Source: Zeus faber
Lineage: Eukaryota > Chordata > Actinopteri > Zeiformes > Zeidae
Assembly (NCBI GenBank): GCA_960531495.1
Contig: OY482852.1
Coordinates: forward strand, 34,913,117 to 34,977,116
Length of the DNA: 64,000 nucleotides
Direction of reading: 5' to 3'
The translations under genes and the position numbers were made by a program. Shown here in pieces: positions 54,622 through 64,000 of the stretch. Position 1 is the stretch's first letter, and every line of letters begins with the position of its first letter. The notes beneath the pieces were generated by a model. That model saw only the letters and a list, made by a program, of their open reading frames with translations. It was not told the origin of the DNA and did no database searches.

Positions 54622-57600
54622 TCAGTTTTCACTCCCCCCTCCATCCCCTGAAGACACGCAATCTGGCCTCATCCGGGCTCCCCCCTCATCCAAATTAAAC
54701 TTCACTCCCCTCTCTCTAGAGGTTACCACTGCCGCACTCCCTCTTACCAAAGACTCCAACCTCCCCTTGTCATGTTCCCATATCATCCTAATGTTCTTTT
54801 TAAATAATGCCTCAAAAAAAAACCATGCCGCTATCTTTTTCCCTTCAAACCGAGCCATATTCCGCCTCAGCCAGATTGCATATCTTGCCGCACTCAACAT
54901 GTATTTCAAGAACCCCACATTTACCCTCTTGTCCCGCTCCCCCACTCCAAAAATAAGGACCTTTTTCCACTGAGTGCCACCTGCATATTTCCCCCCCCCC
55001 CGTTTGCTGCCACTAGTCGCTTTATTCTCCTCATAAACCCCTCCAGCTCCGTGCACTCTACATATAGGTGCATCACTGTCTCCACCTCCTTTCCACACAC
55101 ATCGCACTCCCTCCCTACCGCTCTGTTTATCTGATGCACAACTTCGTTCGTATATACACGGTTGTGCCAGAGCTTAAAGTCATTCTGTGCACACTCCAGG
55201 CTATTTCCCTTTATATTTGTTTGCTGCCATATCTCCTCGCTCTTGATATCCTTAAAGATCCCCCTCCATGCAATCTCAGGCGTCGGCCTCTTGAACTCCT
55301 TATCCCTAAATAACCCATACGGCGCCTTCGCGCCCCACTCCGCCAGCCTTCTAACCCCCCCTTCCCACTCCACCCTTAGCCCTGGCAATGGGCTCTCCTT
55401 TGCACCCCTGTGGCTGCCGTTAATCATCCCCACCCACTCCAGTGGCACCACACTTTTAATCCTCCCATATACCCTACTTAACTCACTCCCCCTTACCTCC
55501 TCATTCCATTCCCTCACTGCATCCACTATCAAGCCCTCCCTCAGGAAGCCCGGTATCACCTCGTAGGTATAGTCTTTCAGCTGCCTTAATCCAGCATACC
55601 AGAAATCCTTATTATATATAGTCCCATGATTATATTTAATTCTCTCATTTAGCAGTGCCGGCTGATTTAGCACCATATCTATTGTGTCGCAGTTGTACAC
55701 TATTCGTCCAAGCAGCTCAGCCCATACCAGGAACACCTCCTGGTAGTAGGCCGGCATTGTTACCACCATACTCTTCCTCATTGAGACTAGCAAGCCCTAT
55801 TCCTGGCACCCCGTCTGCTTATGCAGCAGCTCCCTGAAGAAGGCCTTCCAGCCCTTCTCCTCTTTGTCATATATATATTTCTTCACCGTTTTAATCCTGG
55901 CCGCCTTCCACCTGCTCCTCAGGTCGATCAAGTTGAGCCCACCCTTCTTCTTTTCCCCTATCAGGGTCTGCCTCGCTATCCTGGCTGGCCCTCCCCCCCA
56001 AATGAATTTCGCAACCGCCTCTTCTACCCCTTTCACTACCCACTCCAGCATGTCCACCACACTCAGGACGTATCCTATTTTTGCCATGATTAAACTATTT
56101 ACTATCACCACCTTCCCTGCCAGTTTTACTCTCCTGGTTTTCCAGTGGTTCAAACAGCACCTCATTTTATTCTGTACTTCCGCCCATGTCATTTTCCTCC
56201 CCACCTCCGCATCCGCTGCCATGTAGATCCCCAATATTTTGATATACCGATTGTTGACCTCCAGCTCTCTCTCCTCCTCCCCACTCCCCGCATCCCCTAT
56301 GTACATGATCTGGGACTTTTCGATATTTAATTTAGCCCCCGACGCCCTCCCATACTTCCTCACACACTCTAGGACCACTTCCAGGCTCGCCCTATCCCTC
56401 ACCGTTACTGTGATGTCATCCGCATACTGGTTGAGGCTGCATGTCCTCCCTCCCGGCATCTCTATCCCCCTGATTTTGCTCTCTTGCCCTGTGAGTGTGG
56501 CCAGTGGTTCCACCGATATGGTGTACAGGATCGAGGACAGGGGGCATACCTGCCTCACTGACCTACCCAGTTTGATGACCTCCGTCAACACCCCATTACA
56601 CTTCACCCGGCTCTTTGACTCGCTAAGTATAGTTCTTACCCACCCTATTATCCCCGGCCCATATCCAAAGGTGGCCATCGTTTTATACAAGAAATCATGA
56701 TTAACCCTGTCAAAGGCCTTGTTGAGGTCTAGAGCCGCCAGTATCCCCCCTGTCCGCGTCATGCACTCCGTTAGGTCCCTTATCGTGTGCAGCGTGTCCG
56801 CGATGTCCCTCTTCGGCACACTGTATGCTTGCGCTGTCCCGATAATATCACCCAACGTCCTCTTTAGTCTATTCGCCAATATTTTGGCCAAGACCTTGCC
56901 ATCTGTGTTCTGCAGGGTTATTGGCCTATAATTCTTCAACTCCTCCCTGCTCCCGTTCTTTTTATATATAAGCCTAATTATCCCCGTCGCCATGGAATCC
57001 GGCACCCTGCTCGTCCTTTTTATCCCCTCGAAGACCCTCGCCAGCAGTAGTACTGCGTCGCTCTCAAATTTTTGGTAGAACTCCGTCGTGAGCCCATCCC
57101 CCCCCGGACTTTTCCCTTTTGGCAGCGCCCTTATGGCCATTTTTATCTCCTCGTTACTTATGCTCCCCTCACACTCCTCCCTCCCTTCCTTCGTAACCCT
57201 CGCCCTAACGGTCCTCAGTATCTCCTCCCCCTCTTCTGAGTCTACCCCTTCCTCCCTATATAACTCCTCGTCATACTCCTGCACTACCTCCAAAATCTCA
57301 ACGAACCCCTTAACCATGTCCCCCTTCTTGTTCTTCACCTGCCCTATGTACGCTCTTTCCTGTGCCCTGTTCTCCAGGCGCAGGAAAAAGGCCGTACATT
57401 TCTCCCCCTTCATCGCATACCTAACCCGGCTCCTTATCAGAGCTCCTCTGCACTTTTCCTCCTCGTATTTCCCCATCTCATGCTTCAGCCTCACCAGCTC
57501 TCCCACACTGTAGTCTGGGTTTCGCTCTATCAACCCCACCTCGTCCCTCATTCTTCTTTGCAAGTCTTCCACCTTCTCTTGCCTCTCCCAACCCCTCATT

Positions 57601-58489
57601 TTAGCGCGCCTGATGCTAATCTTCTTAACCTTGGCTTTAAGCGCCTCCCACCACCCCACCTCCTCTCCCTGCCCCAGTCTCCTGGTGCTCCATTCACGCA
57701 TAACCGCGCTGATCTCCCGGACGTAGCCCTCGTCTGCCAGCAGGTCCGCATTCAGGCACCACGTACCCCCCCCCCCCTTCTTCCCCCCCCTTGGCCCAGC
57801 CTGACGCACACCTTTGCGTGATCACTAAATCCCACAAAAGCGTACCCCACGCTGTGCACCCTCCCCACACACTCAGGCCCTGCCAGGCATAGGTCTATCC
57901 TAGACTGCTTGAGTTCTGCCTGCACCATTTGCCTCCTCGAGTATCCCCTCCTCCCCCCATTCCCCTCTCTCCATACATCTACTAGCTCCTTCCGCTCCAT
58001 TAGGTCCAGCAAGGCCTTCCTTGAGGCATCCGGTCTAAATTTGCTGGTTCATGGCGCGTCCAGCCTGTCGCTCCAAACATTAAAATCCCCTACAATGATA
58101 ATGTTCGGCACCATTAGCGACTCTAGGCCCTCAAAGAAGGCCTTCCTGTCCTTCTCCACATTCGGAGCATAAATATTGAGCATCCTGTAATCAAACCCCT
58201 GAAGCCTAAAGTCTATGGCCACCATCCTCCCCTGCCCATCCACCGCACTCTGTCGTACACCCTCCAGCACCCCCCTCTTCACCAAAATCGCCACCCCACA
58301 TGATCTATTTGTCCCGTTGCTCACATATATCTCCCCATCCCATACTTCCCCCACCAGTGGGACCATTTCCCGTGTCCACCCCGTCTCTTGTATGCATATT
58401 ATTTCCGCATCACACACCATAATCACCCTCCTGAGCTTCTCCCTTCTCCTCAAACCATCAGCATTTATGGACATAATGTTACAAAACAT
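54622..58489 (-). pseudogene. Tx1-group ORF2: endonuclease, reverse transcriptase, Cys/His domain
   Basis: Start ATG 58,489. Endonuclease: NIMSINADGLRRREKL, IICIQETGW, LNIYAPNV, IIVGDFNVWSDRLDAP. An in-frame TGA sits near 58,053. A frame change lies at a C run near 57,780. RT 57,809-55,797: KGKSPGGDGLTTEFYQKF, NYRPITLQNTDGKVLAKILA, LDLNKAFDRVNHDFLY, QYADDITVTV, FIWGGGPARIARQTLIGE. An in-frame TAG at 55,797 (CQE/GLLVSM), then KDFWYAGLRQLKDYTYEVIP and the Cys/His domain VGRECDVCGKEVETVMHLYV. A second frame change at the C run near 54,995, then ARYAIWLRRNMARFEGKK to 54,622. This enzyme nicks the target and primes cDNA from element RNA. Confidence 0.88.
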
Positions 58490-58532
58490 GCATTTTTGCT
58501 GTTACTTTTGTATGTATTTTCAGTCCCGATGC

Positions 58533-59798
58533 CTAAACCTTCCTCCTTCCCACCTTTCTCCCCTCTCTCTCTCTGTCTCTCTTTCCTCTCACCTTCCTCT
58601 TGGCCGCCAACGCCCGTCCCGGAGATTGGTCCATTGTCCCCTCCTCGGAGCCCGATGGCCCCTCCTGCTGCATGTCCACTGCCTGAGGCGTCCCCTCCGT
58701 CACCCACTCGCAGTCGTCCGCCTCCGTCGGTCGTTGCGCCTCCTCACTCCGCGCCTCTCCCACTCCGTCCCTGTCTGTTCCCTCCGTCCTCGCACACCCT
58801 CCAGGCGTCTCCCTCTCCACTCGCTTCCTCCCCGACCTCATCTGCCCCGGCTGGATATCCTCCTCCTCCGCTCCCCACTCTTCCAGCAACCTCCTCTGTT
58901 GCTCCTGCTGCATCGCGTCCCCGCCATCTTCCTTCTCTGTACAGTGTTCCTCGTACGTGCTCTCCTCTTGTCCCGCCTCTTCCTCCGAGTCCACGAGACC
59001 GCTGTTTTCCCGGCTCTCCGGCGCCGTCCCCTCGCACTCGCAGATGTCCGCTCTCCTCTGGCATACTTTGCACCGCGCCTCCTCCGCCACGCACTCTCTC
59101 CTGTAGTGCCCTTGCTCCCCGCATCCGAAGCACCGGAATTCGGGGCACTCCCTCAGGATGTGTCCTGGCTTTATGCACTGCCGGCACACTTTTACCTGCC
59201 GGTCGTGTATTACCCGGCAATGCTCAACCCCAGCCAGCGTCTCAAATTTTGCTGAATAAGGCAGCGATGTTATTTCCCCTCCAAACCTTACTTTCAGGAA
59301 TCTGGTGCCCTCGGCTATATTGGTCCCCGGCCACATTCTCCGCTTTATCGGGGAGGCTGGTGTCACGCCCCACTCCCTGAGTTTCATCAGGATGGCCTAT
59401 TCCTCAAGGTAGACCGGGAGGAACATGAAGGAAACCACCACCTCACTCCTGTCCACCTCCACTGCCATGACTCTGTTTCCTTTTATTCTTATCCCGTCCA
59501 TCAGCTTCTCTTTACCGGCCAAATCCTCCATAGTAACCTCATAGCTGGTCGGTGTGAGGTACCGACACCCGGCCACTGCACCGCATTCCTCCCCGATCCT
59601 CTTGAGCATTTCCATCATTGTTAATCTGTCCGGCCCCTCAAAGCTCACTCTTGCTGTTAATCGCCCCTCATACCTCCTCTGCTCTCCATTTACATTGTTT
59701 CGTCCCTGTATATTCTCTTCGCCTCCCTCCGGCATTTCTCCTCTCTCCTCCGCGCGTGGTCTCGACGGACCCGCTGCTTCCGGCTTCCGCTCCGTCAT
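58533..59798 (-). pseudogene. Tx1-group ORF1 with three CCHC-like knuckles, one stop
   Basis: ATG at 59,798 (MTERKPEAAGPSRPRAEERG). Then a possible RNA-recognition-like part (VSFEGPDRLTMMEMLKRIGE, YEVTMEDLAGKEKLMDGIRI). A single in-frame TAG at 59,397 interrupts YLEE/AILMKLREWG. Zinc knuckles follow: CRQCIKPGHILREC, CFGCGEQGHYRREC, and CKVCQRRADICEC, which lacks the usual His position. The C-terminus is acidic then basic. ORF1 proteins of this group bind element RNA and chaperone nucleic acid. It ends 43 bp before ORF2. Confidence 0.85.
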
Positions 59799-60113
59799 CA
59801 CGAGAGGCGTGTCCAGAGCGGTATGGCCGTGCGCCGTCAGCACATGTGGGGGTGCAACTTTTTTAGGAAACCTCAACCTTGCTGTCGCAGCGCGGCTGCC
59901 TCCGTCCGTCTCTCCGGGGCTCCGTCTGTCCGTCTCTCCGTGGCTCCGTCTCGCCACGCGCGGGTCCCAGTTCTCCTCGGCGCTACACCTCTCCACGAGG
60001 TTCAAACAATCCACGGCGTTCAACGTCCCCGTTTCCTCATCGCAACGCGGCTCCGTCCGTCCGTCTCCCCGCCCCCTCCCCGTGCTCCGTCTCCGTCTCC
60101 GTCTCACCGCACC

Positions 60114-60526
60114 GCACCGTTCCTGGTTAATCGGCCAGTCCGATGACATCGGTAGTGTCGCATGAATCAAGCTAAACTGAAGGCCTGACGGTCAACAGTC
60201 GCTCACTAATCATTACGAGTTCCCACTGCCCCCTACACTTTACCCGGCGTTATACGCCAGGAGGGTGTGTAGGGACTCCCGTTCACCGCACCGACCCACC
60301 CAGCCGGCCTGAAGCCTATCACTATTGCCATAGGTTGATGTTGTATAACAGGACATCTTTGCCGGCCAGCACGGCAAACTTTAAGAGGTTGGGACGCTCC
60401 AAGATGGGCCCCTCAGTTAGCCCACTTGGCACCCATTTTGATACTCCAGAAGTGTGATCCTGGCCGCCTTCGTTCTCCCCGTTTTACCCGGCTCTCCTGG
60501 CCGGGAGGGTATCTCCGTATACCCAT
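60114..60526 (-). other. R2 element 3' UTR
   Basis: Follows the R2 stop codon on the minus strand and runs to the Tx1-type 5' UTR. In R2 elements the 3' UTR folds and is recognised by the R2 protein for target-primed reverse transcription. No 28S rRNA sequence is seen at its end, where a normal R2 would have it. Confidence 0.7.
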
Positions 60527-63500
60527 TTACCTCACTGCCTCGCGCAGAAAGTCCCTAAGTACATCCAAGGAGTACAGCAGGGCCCTCCGGCTAATCAGTT
60601 TGGCAAATCTCGCCCTCCTCGCTACAGTTAGTCCCAATTCGATGAGCACTGCGGTACTGCATGAAGGCCATTTCCCTCGCGCTCCTACCGGGAACCCCAT
60701 GACCTTCACTGTTCCTCCTCCCATAAGTCCCGAGAGCTGTTCTTTGATGGGTGTATAATGCACGACTTTCTCCTCAGCGGCCGCCATCAAAGTACCGCTT
60801 TCGTACTCATACCTGATGGTAACATCAAGCGCTAGGATTTTGCCGGCTTTGACACAAACCAGATCGGGAATCCGAATCACCCCTTCGGGTGACACGACTC
60901 GAACCTCTCTGGTCGTCTCCCAACCGACCCTCTCAGCCTCGATGGCCAGAAGGTCGCATATCTTGTGGTGCCTCCTTATTCTACTTCCCTGGACGGCCGG
61001 GCACTGCCCCAAGATATGCGAGCAGGTTTCCAACCTGGCGTGGCATCTCCTAGACGTCGCGTGTTGTTTGGGTCTCCCTCTTGTAAGGAATTCCCTGGTG
61101 GGGTACACACCAGCCCTGAGCGCCAGCGCCGCAACATAGTGCCTCTGTCTGAAACCCACTTTCATGGGCTCATAGAGCCACGAGTTGCTCAGCCTGTCGC
61201 CCGCAAACTGGTCCGCCCCAACCCCTTGGACCTGCAGCTTCTGCCACGCCACGTTTTCCGCCTGCCTCCAGTCAGGTATTACTGGAGAGCCTCCTGATAC
61301 GTTGCTTTCCAATGTCCACTCTGGGACTTCTTCCCGGCCAACGCCTACCTGTCGCCACATCCTACACCACACCTCTCGGGTCACAGTACTCATCGTCATG
61401 TGACTTGTCCATTCATCCTCCGAGATAGCCATATTGCCGGCTCTTTGGATTTGTATTTTTGGGATGGCCCGCTCAAGCCTGGGCACTCCCAGACCTCCGT
61501 CCCGATTGCGCGAGTACAGTAGTCCATTACACGTAGAAGGGGGTAAATGGAGCCATGTCTTCACCGCATTGCGGACCATCCCGTCGATAATGGCAAGAGT
61601 TGTTGCCGGCACTCCCCCCAGATCTGCTTGGTACAGTAGCCTCGGTAGAGCAAACGAGTTCAAAACCTTCACTCGTTGTGAAGGCTTTAGAGGAGCCTTT
61701 TTGATCCTTCCTATCCATTCCTGGATTTTCGGGATCAGATCTGGAGTCTTAATGCCATGACATGGTCCCACTTCCACTCCCAGGTAACGCACTGTTTCAC
61801 CCGGCCCAATCATATGACTGGGCTCCTCCCCAATCATCCAGGTTTTGCAGTCGTTCACCACTCCCTTCTCCAAGTAGAAACCATGACATTTCTTGGGCTG
61901 AATTTTCAGCCCAGTCCATTGGCAAAAGGACCCCAAGATGTTCAGGTTCCTCCTCATTCCCCTTTCCGAGCCACTGACCAACACGAGATCATCCGCGAAT
62001 GCCAGCGTGGTGATCTTGCGATCATCCCAACTCAAGCCATCTCCCTTCGTCTCCAAGCGCTGGATTAAGGGGTCCATTGCAAGATTGAAAAGCAAGGGTG
62101 ACATTGGGTCACCCTGCTTTACTCCAATCTGCATGTCGATAGTGGGTGTCTTGATACCCGCACTACCGACCCTTGTCACGCAGTCCACGTAAGAGTTTTT
62201 GATTAACTCTATTACATGTCGGTCCAGTTGTCGTTGCTCCAGCGCACATTGGATGTGTTCGTGAGCTATGGAGTCAAACGCCTTGGCAAAGTCGACAAAT
62301 ATGACTGCTAGTTTGTCCCCTGTCAACCTCGAGCGCTTAATGATCCCATTCAGGATCACCAGATTTTCCGCGCAACCACTCGAGGCGGCAAGGAACCCCC
62401 GTTGCCTAGGATTCAACGGACAAGCTCTGGACAGCCTCATCGTCAGAATCCTAGAGAGCAGCCTCAGTACCATGGAACCAATAGTAACGGGTCTCCACCC
62501 GTCCGTGCTCTTATTTTTTATTGCATTCCTGGACTTTGGTAGCAGCTTTGTTCGACACGCCTTGAATTCCTTCGGTATGACTCCATGGACCGTCCATGCT
62601 GTGAACAGCCTCGCAAGTTGTTCACCCCTTGGGTCCCAGTCAAGCAATGCTTGCTTCCTGATTCCATCGGGACCAGGGGCCGAACCGTTTTTCATCTTTG
62701 CCAGGTTTTCTCTTACCTCAGCAGACAAGATGGGCGTATAAAACTCCTCGTTTCGAGCTTTGGAGGAGGACTTAAACTTGCCGAGCCCGTGGAATAGTCC
62801 CTTTCCCCTCCATCGTTCACGGAACGCTCCGTGAACCTCTTCAATTGGTAGGGTACATTCCACTTCATCCTCACCATCTAGGATGAGGGTTGCCAGTCTA
62901 GCTTGATCCCTTTGGTACAGCTGTTGATGTACCCGGTAATCTCGCTTTTTATGGGAGAGCCGCCTCTCCCACCCTTTCATGGCTCGACGTTGTTCTCTGC
63001 CTCCTCCACCTCTGCGAGGAGCCTTCTGCTCACCCAATCTGGAAATAAGATCTGACGCTGAAGACTGGATCAGATCAGGATTCTGGTCCACGTCCCTGAC
63101 AAACTCTGCCATGGCCCTGACCTCACTCTCATTTTCCATCCCGTCCCTGCCCACAAGTGCAGCTCGGAGCTGATTGTGCACAGAGTCCGGCACAGGCAAT
63201 GGAGCGATCGCTGTTTCCAGAGGTTCTTGTTCCCTCTGTTCACAATCAAGGCCATGACGTGCCCTTTCGGCTAGCAGTAGTCTCCGTTTGTTCCTCACCT
63301 GCTCGTCCGTTTTACCAGATCCGAGCTCCTCTGCAATGAGTATGTTGGCCATCGGTCCTCCTTCATACTTTCTTTCGAGCCTTATCAAGGTCTCGACTTC
63401 CTCAACTTTCCACAACTTGGTCCCCCGAATACCACTCGTTCCACCACCCCTTGCCGCACACCTTTCCCTGTTCAGTTCCACTGGGTGGTTGTGTCGCTTG

Positions 63501-63976
63501 TGCTGCGTCAAGCCAACTTTCGACTCAAAGCCTTTCTTGCAGAGTTTGCACGCGAACTCTCCTTCCTCTCTCACGCCCTCCACGATTCCCCGACATTTGG
63601 GGATGTGGCACGCTATTGAGTGACCGCTGGCATTGGTCCGCCCACATTCACGACACGCGTAGAGAACCTGTGTACCTGCATGCCGGTTCGCGCAATGCTT
63701 ACCAAACATCATGATCCCACTGGTCTCTACCCCACACACTGGACACTCCAGTTTAGGACTCGGCAACGTAATGGTGATACAAGCTGGATCAGGCGTTACT
63801 ATATGCTCACCTTGATCCTGGTTTTCGGAGGTAAGCTGCGGTTGATGTTTTTCCTTGGGTCGTACCGCATAGGCTTCCAAAATCTCATCGAGAGGGCTCT
63901 TCTCTGAGACTACAGGGCGTGTCGGAGGCAAGTATTCGGCATCCCCATACCCAATGTATGAGTTCACTACCGTCAT
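60527..63976 (-). CDS. R2 protein: DNA-binding, reverse transcriptase, endonuclease
   Basis: 1149 codons without interruption. ATG at 63,976; an in-frame TAG lies two codons upstream, which fixes the start to this ATG or later. Three N-terminal zinc fingers: CPVCGVETSGIMMFGKHCANRH (residues ~78-99), CRECGRTNASGHSIACHIPKC (~108-128), and CKLCKKGFESKVGLTQHKRHNH (~143-164). A Myb-like region follows (~186-235). RT motifs: VDFAKAFDSI (~561-570), GVKQGDPMSPLLF (~618-630), and FADD (~660-663). The C-terminal zinc knuckle is CHARLETCSHILGQC, and the PD-(D/E)XK-like endonuclease has IPDLV...LALDVTIRYE (~1030-1057). Three fingers place it with the three-finger (A-type) R2 group. All catalytic signatures appear present, so the copy may be active. 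Confidence 0.95.
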   Translation of the reverse strand: MTVVNSYIGYGDAEYLPPTRPVVSEKSPLDEILEAYAVRPKEKHQPQLTSENQDQGEHIVTPDPACITITLPSPKLECPVCGVETSGIMMFGKHCANRHAGTQVLYACRECGRTNASGHSIACHIPKCRGIVEGVREEGEFACKLCKKGFESKVGLTQHKRHNHPVELNRERCAARGGGTSGIRGTKLWKVEEVETLIRLERKYEGGPMANILIAEELGSGKTDEQVRNKRRLLLAERARHGLDCEQREQEPLETAIAPLPVPDSVHNQLRAALVGRDGMENESEVRAMAEFVRDVDQNPDLIQSSASDLISRLGEQKAPRRGGGGREQRRAMKGWERRLSHKKRDYRVHQQLYQRDQARLATLILDGEDEVECTLPIEEVHGAFRERWRGKGLFHGLGKFKSSSKARNEEFYTPILSAEVRENLAKMKNGSAPGPDGIRKQALLDWDPRGEQLARLFTAWTVHGVIPKEFKACRTKLLPKSRNAIKNKSTDGWRPVTIGSMVLRLLSRILTMRLSRACPLNPRQRGFLAASSGCAENLVILNGIIKRSRLTGDKLAVIFVDFAKAFDSIAHEHIQCALEQRQLDRHVIELIKNSYVDCVTRVGSAGIKTPTIDMQIGVKQGDPMSPLLFNLAMDPLIQRLETKGDGLSWDDRKITTLAFADDLVLVSGSERGMRRNLNILGSFCQWTGLKIQPKKCHGFYLEKGVVNDCKTWMIGEEPSHMIGPGETVRYLGVEVGPCHGIKTPDLIPKIQEWIGRIKKAPLKPSQRVKVLNSFALPRLLYQADLGGVPATTLAIIDGMVRNAVKTWLHLPPSTCNGLLYSRNRDGGLGVPRLERAIPKIQIQRAGNMAISEDEWTSHMTMSTVTREVWCRMWRQVGVGREEVPEWTLESNVSGGSPVIPDWRQAENVAWQKLQVQGVGADQFAGDRLSNSWLYEPMKVGFRQRHYVAALALRAGVYPTREFLTRGRPKQHATSRRCHARLETCSHILGQCPAVQGSRIRRHHKICDLLAIEAERVGWETTREVRVVSPEGVIRIPDLVCVKAGKILALDVTIRYEYESGTLMAAAEEKVVHYTPIKEQLSGLMGGGTVKVMGFPVGARGKWPSCSTAVLIELGLTVARRARFAKLISRRALLYSLDVLRDFLREAVR

Positions 63977-64000
63977 TGCCTAAACGATCACTTGAGGATC

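Larger units (their letters stand above)
54525..60113 (-). mobile_element. Tx1-group LINE (Mutsu-like), 3' end in 5S rDNA, nearly full length
   Basis: About 5.6 kb: 5' UTR (60,113-59,799, CCGTCT and CCGTCCGT repeats), ORF1, ORF2, short 3' UTR and an A-rich tail (ATAATAAAAAATAAAAAAA) flush against the 5S relic. Mutsu elements of the Tx1 group are known to insert in 5S rDNA, so this fits that family. On the 5' side the expected start of 5S is absent; instead R2 3' UTR follows. The few lesions suggest recent activity. Confidence 0.88.
60114..64000 (-). mobile_element. R2-type LINE, coding region complete, 5' end outside window
   Basis: Single-ORF, restriction-like-endonuclease LINE of the R2 clade. 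The ORF is complete with a 3' UTR of about 410 bp. The 5' UTR leaves the window at 64,000. Family members insert at one site in the 28S gene; neither flank can be confirmed here because the 3' neighbour is Tx1 sequence and the 5' neighbour is not visible. Confidence 0.9.

Noticed and set aside
58215-59380. 346- and 330-codon plus-strand open frames
   Set aside because: Antisense of the LINE ORF1, with the Leu/Pro/Ser bias expected from the Glu/Arg/Gly-rich sense strand.

Overview
The window reads as repeat-dense nuclear DNA of a ray-finned (teleost) fish. The evidence is the mix of elements: several Rex1/Babar-like and L2/Maui-like LINEs, an L1 of the aquatic Tx1-like type, tRNA-derived SINEs with the common teleost tail, a ZBED-like hAT, a pogo element, site-specific Tx1-group LINEs (the Mutsu/Dewa group, known from fish) and an R2 element. 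I found almost no host protein-coding sequence. The one clear host exon is a Bcl-xL-like (bcl2l1) fragment at 21.5-21.8 kb that keeps the family's conserved exon end and a splice donor.

Layout. 0-1.85 kb: fossil Ty3/gypsy-type LTR element. 2.4-4.6 kb: a pair of diverged inverted repeats. 6.4-11.5 kb: retrovirus-like fossil split by an L2 LINE and SINEs, one SINE itself inside the L2. 11.7-13.8 kb: a decayed tandem array of paired initiator tRNA-Met and tRNA-Arg(CCT) relics. 13.8-17 kb: AT-rich, almost featureless. 17.4-21.4 kb: L1-type LINE. 21.5 kb: bcl2l1-like exon. 22.5-28.2 kb: fragments of hAT, Tc1/mariner, Rex1 and LTR sequences. 28.74-30.90 kb: nearly whole hAT transposon with perfect 8-bp target duplication. 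32-34 kb: retrovirus-like fossil (LTR plus gag part). 35-44.6 kb: three Rex1-like LINEs, an L1 scrap, a GC-rich dispersed repeat and a coiled-coil gene relic.

44.6-64 kb is the most notable part, and nearly all of it lies on the minus strand. Two different Tx1-group LINEs end at exactly the same nucleotide of two tRNA-Gly(TCC) relics, and a third, close relative of one of them ends inside a 5S rRNA gene. The 5S relic sits beside 45S spacer repeats, a 5' external spacer and an 18S gene with a large internal deletion. An R2 element with an uninterrupted 1149-codon ORF closes the window. A pogo transposon with terminal inverted repeats and a TA duplication interrupts one Tx1 LINE. Together this looks like a small-RNA-gene and rDNA-derived graveyard colonised by elements whose targets are those genes.

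Across the window there are also several near-perfect DNA palindromes (12-19 bp arms, short loops). Two lie in LINE copies whose relatives in the same window, or whose usual family sequence, suggest they arose as short templated inversions. No computation or database search was run; family assignments rest on motifs recognised by eye.
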